The notes beneath the pieces were generated by a model. That model had not been told where the DNA came from and searched no databases. It saw only the letters and a program-made list of their open reading frames with translations. The position numbers and the translations under genes were made by a program. Shown one piece after another: positions 1 through 8,045 of a stretch of DNA of 8,081 nt (within the stretch, counting starts at the first letter, position 1; every line of letters begins with the position of its first letter). The stretch is from Actinomycetota bacterium (GTDB lineage: Bacteria; Actinomycetota; Thermoleophilia; Solirubrobacterales; Solirubrobacteraceae): positions 1-8,081 of the forward strand of contig VAXS01000144.1 of NCBI GenBank assembly GCA_005883255.1, written 5' to 3'.

Positions 1-354
1 GAAGTGAACGTTGCCGTCGCGGCCGCCGGTGACGCCGCCGGCCCGGCCCATGTACTGCCCCAGGATCCGCCCGGGCTCGACGCCGCGCACCAGGTGGGCG
101 GCCAGGTCGCGGTGTAGGACGCACAGCCGGTCCTCGGGCGCCAGCGCGAACGCTGCGCCGGCCGAGACCGCCTCCTGGCCGTAGCCGTCGTAGAAGCTGC
201 CGGGCACCTTCCCCTGCCGGTACAGCGACAGGGCGCGGGCCTCGATCGCCCGCATCAGCAGCATGTAGCGGAGCAGCGCCACCCGGTCCTCGCGGGTCAA
301 CCGGTCGCGCTCGGCCCGTTCGTAGGCGGCGGGCCGGACCTGTTGGGTCGCCAT
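1..354 (-). CDS. Thiamine-diphosphate-dependent 2-oxo-acid dehydrogenase E1 component, alpha subunit (partial, N-terminal 118 residues)
   Basis: The reading frame is open from ATG at 354 to the window edge, so only the N-terminal 118 residues are present. Family features are a helical lead (residues 20-45, RVALLRYMLLMRAIEARAL), the PGSFYDGYGQEAVSAGAAFAL block (51-71), a HRDLAAHL segment (81-88) and GRAGGVTGGRDGNVHF at 103-118. These are typical of E1 alpha of pyruvate, branched-chain 2-oxo-acid or acetoin dehydrogenase complexes, which decarboxylate a 2-oxo acid and pass the acyl group to the E2 lipoyl arm. The GDG...N motif that binds the diphosphate lies beyond the window. An AGGAG Shine-Dalgarno sequence 8 nt upstream supports the start. 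The gene follows an amino-acid dehydrogenase by 108 bp on the same strand, which favours the branched-chain substrate class (BkdA type). That assignment is inferred, because the substrate cannot be read from this fragment. The E1 beta and E2 genes would be expected just outside the window. Confidence 0.9.
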   Translation of the reverse strand, partial: MATQQVRPAAYERAERDRLTREDRVALLRYMLLMRAIEARALSLYRQGKVPGSFYDGYGQEAVSAGAAFALAPEDRLCVLHRDLAAHLVRGVEPGRILGQYMGRAGGVTGGRDGNVHF

Positions 355-371
355 GTCCTCTTCTCCTCTCG

Positions 372-400
372 GGACCGGCAGCGGGATCTCCGGCCGGTCC
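372..400 (-). promoter_or_regulatory. Inverted repeat just upstream of the E1 alpha ribosome site
   Basis: GGACCGG (372-378) pairs perfectly with CCGGTCC (394-400), giving a 7-bp stem and a 15-nt loop. In the minus-strand transcript the hairpin would end a few nucleotides before the GAGAGGAG ribosome-binding stretch of E1 alpha. It could modulate translation or be an intergenic RNA-stability element. It lacks a U-tract, so it is not a standard intrinsic terminator. Confidence 0.3.
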
Positions 401-427
401 GCTCACCGCGCCGCGACGGGATCTCCG
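382..427. repeat. 11-bp direct repeat pair in the E1 alpha leader
   Basis: CGGGATCTCCG occurs exactly at 382-392 and again at 417-427, 35 bp apart start to start, both in the 108-bp gap between the amino-acid dehydrogenase and E1 alpha. The first copy sits in the loop of an inverted repeat, GGACCGG (372-378) with CCGGTCC (394-400). It is a candidate operator pair or leader element. No protein or ligand can be named. Confidence 0.4.
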
Positions 428-462
428 CGCGGCGCGCCGGGGTTGCTCACAGCGAAGTCGTC

Positions 463-1446
463 TCAGCCGGCCTGGGGCACCCTCCCGTTGTCGCTCGCGG
501 CGATCGTAGGAGTCTCCCCGGCGGCAGCGCCCAACCGGGCTCGCGCCAGCTCGACCGCCGCCGCAAGGGGGGTGGTCCCGCGCTCGCGGGCGCGGGACAG
601 GACGCCGGCCATCACTTCCTCGATGGCGGCCACGCGGCGCCCGGCGCGCTCCCGGTCGTAGCCGTCGCGCTCGAGCTCGAGCGCCACGTTCATCAGGCCG
701 CCGGCGTTGGCGATGAAGTCGGGCGCGTACAGGACGTCCCGCCGCGCCAGCCGCTCCGCCAGTCCATCCTGGGCGAGCTGGTTGTTGGCCGAGCCGCACA
801 CGATCCGGCAGCGCAGGGCATCCACGTTGCCCTCGTCCACCACGCCGCCCAGGGCGCAGGGCGCCAGCACGTCCACGTTGGCCAGGAGCGAGCAGGCGCG
901 CATCGCCGCCGCCACCCCCGCCGCCGTGTGCGGGCTGGGATCGCCGCTGCCCCCGTGCACGGTCGGCAACCCGGTGACGAACCGGGTGTGCTCGGCGATC
1001 GTGACCATGTCGCGGGCGTTCGTCCCCACGTCCTCGGCGGTGATGTAGGAGCCGTCCAGCGCGTCCACGGCGTCGGCGAAGTCGAGCAGCAGCGAGCGGC
1101 GCAGCGCGCCCTCCGGGGCCCGCGTCCCCGGCGGCAGGCAGATCACGCCCTTGCCGCCGCCCAGGTGAAGGCCCGCCGCCGCGGCCTTGAGCGTCATCGC
1201 CCGCGACAGGCGGAGGGCGTCGCGGGCGGCTTCGGTGGAGCTCGGATAGCGCCACATCCGGCAACCGCCCAGCGCCGGGCCCAGCGCGGTGGAGTGGACG
1301 GCCACGATGGCGTAGAGGCCGGTGCGCCGGCCGCGGCGGATCACCAGCTCCTCGTGGTCGATGGCCAGCAGGGCTCCGCCGGGGTCGGCGACCGGCGGCG
1401 CCTTCCCGTGGGGCGTTACCGGAGCGGTGTCGGGGCGAGCTGCCAT
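463..1446 (-). CDS. Glu/Leu/Phe/Val dehydrogenase family protein (leucine/valine dehydrogenase type) lacking most of its NAD-binding Rossmann unit
   Basis: This 327-residue protein resembles leucine/valine dehydrogenases, which deaminate branched-chain amino acids to 2-oxo acids using NAD+. The substrate-binding domain is complete: LGPALGG (55-61), TLKAAAAGLHLGGGKG (85-100) with the two expected active-site lysines K87 and K99, and TAEDVGT (136-142) with the catalytic-type D138. GGSGDPSPHTAAGV (165-178) follows, then VDVLAPCALGG (191-201), GSANNQLA (218-225) and a normal C-terminal half with APDFIANAGGLMNVA (241-255). Family members have about 60-70 residues between GVxxGMxA and CDIFAPCALG, including GxGNV and the acidic residue that holds the NAD ribose. 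Here only about six residues (CSLLAN) connect them, and the frame stays open. The total is short (family about 350-370) even with about 20 extra N-terminal residues. ATG 1446 is the only reasonable start; AAGGAGG lies just 1 nt upstream of it, unusually tight. It could be a non-catalytic relic, a binding protein or an in-frame deletion allele. Confidence 0.88.
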   Translation of the reverse strand: MAARPDTAPVTPHGKAPPVADPGGALLAIDHEELVIRRGRRTGLYAIVAVHSTALGPALGGCRMWRYPSSTEAARDALRLSRAMTLKAAAAGLHLGGGKGVICLPPGTRAPEGALRRSLLLDFADAVDALDGSYITAEDVGTNARDMVTIAEHTRFVTGLPTVHGGSGDPSPHTAAGVAAAMRACSLLANVDVLAPCALGGVVDEGNVDALRCRIVCGSANNQLAQDGLAERLARRDVLYAPDFIANAGGLMNVALELERDGYDRERAGRRVAAIEEVMAGVLSRARERGTTPLAAAVELARARLGAAAGETPTIAASDNGRVPQAG

Positions 1447-1471
1447 GCCTCCTTCTTCGCTGGCCCTTCCA

Positions 1472-1502
1472 GGGTATCGCTTCGGAATTACCCGCCCGAA
1501 GC
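1472..1502 (-). promoter_or_regulatory. Interlocking inverted repeats in the amino-acid dehydrogenase leader (possible pseudoknot or alternative hairpins)
   Basis: Two perfect inverted repeats are interleaved: GGGTA (1472-1476) with TACCC (1489-1493), and GCTTCGG (1479-1485) with CCGAAGC (1496-1502). In RNA this order is the H-type pseudoknot topology, or gives two mutually exclusive hairpins. The element ends about 25 nt before ATG 1446, so it could control access to the ribosome site. No known riboswitch class was recognised. Confidence 0.35.
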
Positions 1503-1506
1503 ATCG

Positions 1507-1528
1507 GCTAGCCGTGACGGCGGCTAGC
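1507..1528 (-). promoter_or_regulatory. Perfect 8-bp hairpin overlapping the PBP stop codon
   Basis: GCTAGCCG (1507-1514) and CGGCTAGC (1521-1528) form a perfect 8-bp stem with a 6-nt loop. The PBP stop codon (1524-1526) lies inside one arm. It is a candidate transcription end or RNA-stability hairpin after the PBP. No U-run follows on the minus strand, so an intrinsic terminator is uncertain. Confidence 0.4.
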
Positions 1529-3245
1529 GCCCGAGCCCGGCCGTCAGCACGTCGTGGGCGATCGGCGCGGCGGTGTCGCCGCCGAAGCCGCCGTGGACCA
1601 CCAGCACGCCCACCGCCAGCTTGGGCGCGCCGGCGGGCGCGAAGGCCACGAACCAGGCGTCGTTGGGCTGGCCGCCGCCCAGCTCGGCGGTGCCGGTCTT
1701 GCCGGCCACCTGCACGCCCGAGATCGCGGCCGCCGTGCCCGTGGCGCCCGACCCGTTCACCACGGCCAGCATCAGGCGCTTGACCAGCGCGGCCACCCGC
1801 GGCGTGGTCACCCGCACCAGATGAGGCTCGCCGCCGTGCAGCAGCGTGAGCCGGGGCCGCTGCCCGCCGTCGGCGATCGTCGACCCCACCCACGCCATCT
1901 GCAGCGGCGTGGCCAGGACCCGGCCCTGGCCGAACGCGGTGACGCCGGTCTCGGCCGCCTTGGCCACGCTGGCCGCGTTGGGCAGCGTGCTCTCCTTGGC
2001 GGTGGCCACCCCCGGCACCGGCGGGGAATTGAAGCCGAAGCGCTCGGCCACGTTCACCAGCCGGCGGGCGCCAAGCCGCACCCCCATCGGCGCGAACACC
2101 GAGTTGCACGACTTCGCGAACGACTCCGTGAGGTCCCCGCCGCAGCTCTCGTGGTTGGCGTTGGCCACGAAGCGGCCCTCCACGTTGGCGCCGGTCTGGA
2201 CCGGGAACGTGCTGCGCAGGTTGACGATCCCCGCCTCCAGCGAGCCGGTCAGCGTCATGATCTTGAACGTGGAGCCAGGCGGCTGGAGGCCGTCGAGGGC
2301 GATGCCCGAGAGCGCCAGGATCTCGCCGGTGCCCGGCTCGACGACGGCCACCCCGCCGAACTTCCCGCCCAGCGCCGAGCTCGCCGCCGACTGCAGGTGC
2401 GGGTCGATCGAGGCGTGCACCGGCGGCGAAGGGACGGCCCGGGTGCTGGCCAGCACCCGGCGCCCCGCCAGCAGCCGCCCGCCGGCGCGACCGCGCAGCT
2501 GGGCGTCCAGCGTCCGCTCCAGGCCCGAGGTCCCCACCAGCGTGTCGGAGGGGAACCCGGCGGCCGTCAGCGCGCCCAGCTGCGCCCCGCTGGGCCGGCC
2601 CAGGGTGCCCACGATGCCCAACTGGGAGCCCAGCGCGCTCGGGAATCCGTCGCGGTCGGCCAGCGGCTGCCCGTCGCGCGCCACCAGCGGCGCCCGGCGG
2701 GGCGCCTGCACGATCCGGCGCAGGCGCTCGCCCGGGCGCAGTCCGGGGAACACCAGCGGCGCCGTCCAGGCGATCCGCGGCGGGTCGCCGTGGACCGGCA
2801 GCGTCACTCGTCCCCGCAGCGTCCCGAACGCCTGGGTGCGCACGCTCACCGGCAGCGACCAGCTCCCGCCGCGGCGGTTCGCCTTGCCCGTGCGCAGGGC
2901 CGCGATGGTGGCCGTGGCGCCGGCGCGACGGTAGGCGCGCGCGAACGCCGGCTCCGACACCCGCCGGCGGGTGGCCGCGTCGAGCTGCCCGTACATCGCG
3001 CGGTAGTCGCGCCGCTCCCAGGCCCGGGCGAAGCGGTCGACCACGCTGCGCTCGGCGCGCACCCGGCTCTGATGGGTGAGGATCAGGACCGCGGCGGCGA
3101 CGCCCCCGGCCACCACCACGGCCAGGACCACGAACGGCAGGACGGAGCGGCGCCGGCGGGGAACCCGCGGCCTCAGCGCCCGCCCGCGCCGGCGGCGCCG
3201 GGGGGGCCGGCGGCTGGATTCCATGTACCGGGGCCGGACCGGCAT
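1524..3245 (-). CDS. Penicillin-binding protein transpeptidase with NTF2-like (MecA-N type) N-terminal domain
   Basis: This is a 573-residue class B-like PBP that would cross-link peptidoglycan outside the membrane. The N-terminus is a strongly basic cytoplasmic tail (1-33), followed by one membrane anchor (about 34-57). Residues about 64-165 form an NTF2-like domain (VVDRFARAWERRDYRAMYGQLD at its start), as in MecA/PBP2a-type proteins. A linker/dimerisation segment contains TSGLERTLDAQLRG (239-252), a hallmark of high-molecular-weight class B PBPs. The transpeptidase domain (about 296-570) keeps all three active-site motifs: STFK with nucleophile S325 and K328, SCN at 379-381, and KTG at 516-518. 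No PASTA repeats are present. The start at 3245 is preceded by TAGGA at suitable spacing, and that TAG is the stop codon of the gene before it. The later in-frame ATG (residue 8) has no ribosome site. The protein should bind beta-lactams. Whether it is an elongation, division or accessory PBP cannot be told from sequence. Confidence 0.93.
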   Translation of the reverse strand: MPVRPRYMESSRRPPRRRRRGRALRPRVPRRRRSVLPFVVLAVVVAGGVAAAVLILTHQSRVRAERSVVDRFARAWERRDYRAMYGQLDAATRRRVSEPAFARAYRRAGATATIAALRTGKANRRGGSWSLPVSVRTQAFGTLRGRVTLPVHGDPPRIAWTAPLVFPGLRPGERLRRIVQAPRRAPLVARDGQPLADRDGFPSALGSQLGIVGTLGRPSGAQLGALTAAGFPSDTLVGTSGLERTLDAQLRGRAGGRLLAGRRVLASTRAVPSPPVHASIDPHLQSAASSALGGKFGGVAVVEPGTGEILALSGIALDGLQPPGSTFKIMTLTGSLEAGIVNLRSTFPVQTGANVEGRFVANANHESCGGDLTESFAKSCNSVFAPMGVRLGARRLVNVAERFGFNSPPVPGVATAKESTLPNAASVAKAAETGVTAFGQGRVLATPLQMAWVGSTIADGGQRPRLTLLHGGEPHLVRVTTPRVAALVKRLMLAVVNGSGATGTAAAISGVQVAGKTGTAELGGGQPNDAWFVAFAPAGAPKLAVGVLVVHGGFGGDTAAPIAHDVLTAGLGR

Positions 3246-3254
3246 TCGCGCATC

Positions 3255-3839
3255 CTACGAGCGCCGGATCGCGACGCCGAGCAGGATGGCCAGCAGCCCC
3301 AGCACCGCCGCGCCCAGGTACAGCACTACGCCGGTGACGTCATCGGGACGGAGGAGCACGGCCAGCGCGACCACCACGCCCATCCACAGCATCCCCATCA
3401 CCACCACCGCCGCGCCCAGGCCGCGGATGAGCAATCCCCCGCGCACCGGCTCGTCGCCCGGCTCCGCCGACTCGCGGGCGTCCCGCCGGCGCCGCAGCCA
3501 CCGTCCCAGGAGGCTGGGTTGCAGCGCGACCGAGCGTGGGCGCCCGGCCCGCGCCGGCGGCACGGCCTCGTCGGCCAGCCAGCTCTCGACGGGCGGCTCG
3601 GAGTAGAGCTCGGGGACGGCGACCGCGCCCTCGTACGGCGGCGGCGGATCCGGCCGCCGGCGCGCCGCGGCGTACGTGGCCGGGGCGGTGGACCCGCCGG
3701 GCCGCAGCCGTATGCCCACGTCCCAGGCGTCGTCGGCCAGCCCGGCGCTCTCGTCCAGCGCGTAGAACTCGAATCGGGCGGCCTTGGGGTCGTCCCGGTT
3801 GCGCCGCTCGGCCTCGGCCTCGGCTTCCTCGCGCTGCAT
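3255..3839 (-). CDS. Hypothetical protein with a long charged/proline-rich N-terminal part and two C-terminal membrane helices
   Basis: I do not recognise the family of this 194-residue protein. The first 20 residues are highly charged (Glu/Arg-rich, possibly helical). The middle is proline- and arginine-rich and probably disordered (about 45-130, including PDPPPPYEG). Two hydrophobic helices follow at about 140-164 and 170-191, and a short basic end (IRRS) closes the protein. The long N-terminal part is probably cytoplasmic, since positive charges flank the helix pair. The stop codon lies 9 bp before the PBP start and contributes to its ribosome-binding site. The two are therefore very likely co-transcribed and translationally coupled, which hints at a role near the cell envelope. 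No good Shine-Dalgarno sequence precedes ATG 3839, but a TAGAGT box sits 6 nt upstream, as expected for a leaderless transcript. No conserved catalytic motif is visible. Confidence 0.75.
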   Translation of the reverse strand: MQREEAEAEAERRNRDDPKAARFEFYALDESAGLADDAWDVGIRLRPGGSTAPATYAAARRRPDPPPPYEGAVAVPELYSEPPVESWLADEAVPPARAGRPRSVALQPSLLGRWLRRRRDARESAEPGDEPVRGGLLIRGLGAAVVVMGMLWMGVVVALAVLLRPDDVTGVVLYLGAAVLGLLAILLGVAIRRS

Positions 3840-3845
3840 GCGGCG

Positions 3846-3851
3846 ACTCTA
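3846..3851 (-). promoter_or_regulatory. Candidate -10 box TAGAGT of a leaderless promoter
   Basis: On the minus strand TAGAGT fits the TANNNT -10 pattern and ends 6 nt before ATG 3839. This is the distance expected when transcription begins at the start codon. No Shine-Dalgarno sequence is present, and no convincing -35 hexamer is seen 16-19 nt further up. It would drive the small membrane protein and the PBP. Confidence 0.45.
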
Positions 3852-3863
3852 TTGACCGCTAGC

Positions 3864-3883
3864 GCCGCCAGATGCCGCCAAAT
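3864..3883. repeat. Tandem 10-bp direct repeat in the divergent promoter region
   Basis: GCCGCCAGAT (3864-3873) is followed directly by GCCGCCAAAT (3874-3883), matching at 9 of 10 positions. The spacing of one helical turn would place two identical half-sites on the same DNA face. It lies upstream of both the membrane-protein/PBP unit and the c-di-GMP enzyme, so it is a candidate operator. No known regulator box was recognised. Confidence 0.5.
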
Positions 3884-3896
3884 ACCGGTGCAATCT

Positions 3897-3908
3897 CCCC
3901 GTTCGGGG
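3897..3908. repeat. Short GC inverted repeat in the divergent region
   Basis: CCCC (3897-3900), GTTC, GGGG (3905-3908) forms a small inverted repeat 37 bp before the c-di-GMP enzyme start. It is short and could be chance in DNA this GC-rich, but it falls where an operator or leader hairpin would be expected. Confidence 0.25.
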
Positions 3909-3945
3909 TCAAGGATCGCCCCCCGGCGACCGATCATCGAACAGG

Positions 3946-6609
<2,664 letters not shown>

Positions 6610-6620
6610 AGTCCCGGCGC

Positions 6621-7148
6621 ATGTCGCGCCGCCTGGTCGCCGTCCTCTGCCTGGCGGCCGCACTGGCGGTGTCCGGCTGCGGAGGCGGTGGTGGCGACGC
6701 CAAGCACACGACGGCGACGCGCCCGGCCACGACGACCGCGGCGCCGTCGCCGGACACGAGCGCGTACCACGCGCAGGTGTCGAAGGTCTCGGCCGAGTTC
6801 GCCACTGCGGCGACGCGGTTCCGCGACGCGGTGGGGCCGACCAGCTCGCCCCAGTCCGTTGCCGCCGCGCTGGGCGGCTTCCAGGCCGCGGTCAAGTCGG
6901 CGGCGGACTCGCTTGCGAGGCTGCATCCCCCCGCCGGCGCCGCCGGCGCACAGGCCCAGCTCGTGTCCGCGTTCCGGGCGATCGCCGCCGCCTGCCAGCC
7001 CACGATCGACGCCGGACGGGCCGGCGATCGCCGGCGGCTGCGCACCGCGCTGAGCGCCTTCCAGGCCAAGCTCAACGGCTCGCTGGGCGCCCGGGCGCGC
7101 GACGCCGCGACGCGACTCGACGCCGCGCTGGCGCGCGGTCGCCGGTGA
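6621..7148 (+). CDS. Small secreted lipoprotein of unknown function
   Basis: This 175-residue protein has a classic lipoprotein signal peptide: MSRR, a hydrophobic core (5-16) and the lipobox VSGC with the lipidated Cys at residue 20. A Gly/Thr/Pro/Ala-rich low-complexity tether (21-48) follows. The mature part (about 49-173) is alanine-rich and predicted to be all-helical, probably a bundle of about four amphipathic helices, with a LARLHPPAG turn near 98-106 and a single later Cys at 125. I do not recognise a named family; similar alanine-rich helical lipoproteins are common in high-GC actinobacteria. It begins 11 bp after the c-di-GMP enzyme stop. The frame is open much further upstream, but ATG 6621 is chosen because it gives the signal peptide. 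A TAGAGT box overlapping the upstream stop codon lies 8 nt before the ATG and could give a leaderless transcript. Its stop TGA overlaps the GTG of the next gene. Confidence 0.85.
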   Translation: MSRRLVAVLCLAAALAVSGCGGGGGDAKHTTATRPATTTAAPSPDTSAYHAQVSKVSAEFATAATRFRDAVGPTSSPQSVAAALGGFQAAVKSAADSLARLHPPAGAAGAQAQLVSAFRAIAAACQPTIDAGRAGDRRRLRTALSAFQAKLNGSLGARARDAATRLDAALARGRR

Positions 7149-7668
7149 GGCCGGGGTGGCTCTTGCTCGCGGGCGGGCTGACGCTGGCCGCGGCGCCCAC
7201 CACCGCCACGGCGGCCGCGGCTCCCGCGGCCAGCGTGACGTCTCAGGCAGCTTCCGGGCGCCCGCCCCGACCCCGGCGGGACCGGGAGAGCGGACGTTCA
7301 CCCTGCGGGTCAGCGACGGCCAGCGCGTGGGGACGACCGGCTTTCGCTCGACGGTGTTCGGGGCCGGCTTCAGTCCCAGCAGCGGAGACCCGGCGACGCT
7401 GCGCGTCCGCTTCTTCGCCTACGACTTCGGGCCCGGCGTGACCGTCTACCTCCACTACCTGCGGCCCGACCTCACGCTCCGCGCGACGGTCACGCTGGGC
7501 CGCACCCGCGGGCCCTGCGGGACGCTGGTGAGCGCCCGGCGACGCCTCTTCCCCTTCCCCGCCCGCCCGGGCAACTGGCGCCTGCAGTTCGACACGTCCC
7601 GCGTCTACCGGCGCCTCGCCCGCCCGCGCGTGCGGCTGGTGGTCCCGATCCTCCGTGCCCGGCGCTAG
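7145..7668 (+). CDS. Secreted hypothetical protein, apparently frameshifted between signal peptide and mature domain
   Basis: Two reading frames appear to make one gene. The frame starting at GTG 7145 overlaps the lipoprotein stop by 4 bp (GTGA) and encodes a convincing signal peptide (MRPGWLLLAGGLTLAAAPTTATA, then an Ala-rich stretch). It turns implausible after about 7235 and stops at 7441. The body lies in the frame shifted by -1 and ends at TAG 7668: FTLRVSDGQRVGTTGFRST and onward, with VRFFAYDFGPGVTVYLHYLRPD, one Cys and a basic C-terminus. G/C bias at third positions moves from one frame to the other between about 7235 and 7255. A start at GTG 7156 in the body frame (170 residues, with GAGG 5 nt upstream) is possible. 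It would give an Arg/Gly/His-rich N-terminus typical of out-of-frame GC-rich DNA and no export signal. The body is probably a beta-rich extracytoplasmic domain, with no family recognised. Either the gene is broken or one base is missing from the sequence. Confidence 0.7.
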
Positions 7669-8045
7669 GCCGCGGCCTCGAGATGGCCGAGCGCCAGCTC
7701 GCGGGTGGGGAAGATCTGGAACGTCCCGTCGGTGCCGGTCACCTCGAACAGGCGCAGCACGGTGGGGTTGTGGCAGGCCAGCACGAGCTGGCCGCCGCGC
7801 TGCTGCTGGTCGCGCAGGAACGAGAGCAGGCGCATGAGCGCGGTGGAGTCGATGAACGTGACCTCGCTCAGGTCGACCAGCACGCGGGGAGCCTTGCTCG
7901 CGCGGGCCTCGTCGAGCGCCTCCGAGAACGGCGGGATGGTGGCCACGTCCAGCTCTCCGCACAGGCCGATGACCCGGGTCCGGTCGGGACGCGTATCGAC
8001 GACGACGTCGAGTTGGGGGGCCAGGCGATCGTCCATATCGTCCAT
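7665..8045 (-). CDS. STAS-domain protein, anti-sigma factor antagonist (SpoIIAA/RsbV-like)
   Basis: This 126-residue protein spans a single STAS domain. GLCGELDVATIPPF (27-40) is the standard first strand-helix region, VLVDLSEVTFIDSTALMRLL (55-74) carries the phospho-switch loop, and the rest follows the usual fold (QLVLACHNPTVLRLFEVTG, 86-104). In this family the unphosphorylated antagonist binds an anti-sigma kinase and frees a sigma factor, and phosphorylation of the loop Ser/Thr turns it off. The usual DSSG/DSTG is DSTA here (66-69), so T68 is at the phosphoacceptor position and the following Gly is Ala. No kinase or sigma gene is visible in the window, so the partner is unknown. The first ATG (8045) is chosen because AAGGGG lies 4 nt upstream; a second in-frame ATG at residue 4 is less well placed. 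The gene converges on the secreted-protein gene, with stop codons overlapping. Confidence 0.92.
   Translation of the reverse strand: MDDMDDRLAPQLDVVVDTRPDRTRVIGLCGELDVATIPPFSEALDEARASKAPRVLVDLSEVTFIDSTALMRLLSFLRDQQQRGGQLVLACHNPTVLRLFEVTGTDGTFQIFPTRELALGHLEAAA

Noticed and set aside
343..1527. Long plus-strand open frame antisense to the amino-acid dehydrogenase
   Set aside because: Arg/Gly/His-rich shadow translation; the minus-strand gene carries recognisable dehydrogenase signatures over the same bases.
1507..1528. Standard Rho-independent terminator after the PBP gene
   Set aside because: The 8-bp stem is good, but no run of U follows on the minus strand. It is recorded only as a hairpin.
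1447..2109. Upstream in-frame extension of the amino-acid dehydrogenase across the PBP gene
   Set aside because: The extension reads as Arg/Gly-rich shadow sequence, and no start codon lies in the 54 bases before ATG 1446, which has a ribosome-like AAGGAGG next to it.
7211..7260. Programmed -1 ribosomal frameshift joining signal peptide and mature domain
   Set aside because: No slippery heptamer in the correct phase and no clear downstream stimulatory structure were found. A missing base is simpler.
7145..7441. A separate complete 98-residue protein starting at GTG 7145
   Set aside because: After the signal peptide the sequence is Arg/Ser/Pro-rich shadow translation, while the overlapping frame has normal codon bias. 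It is better read as the start of a frameshifted gene.
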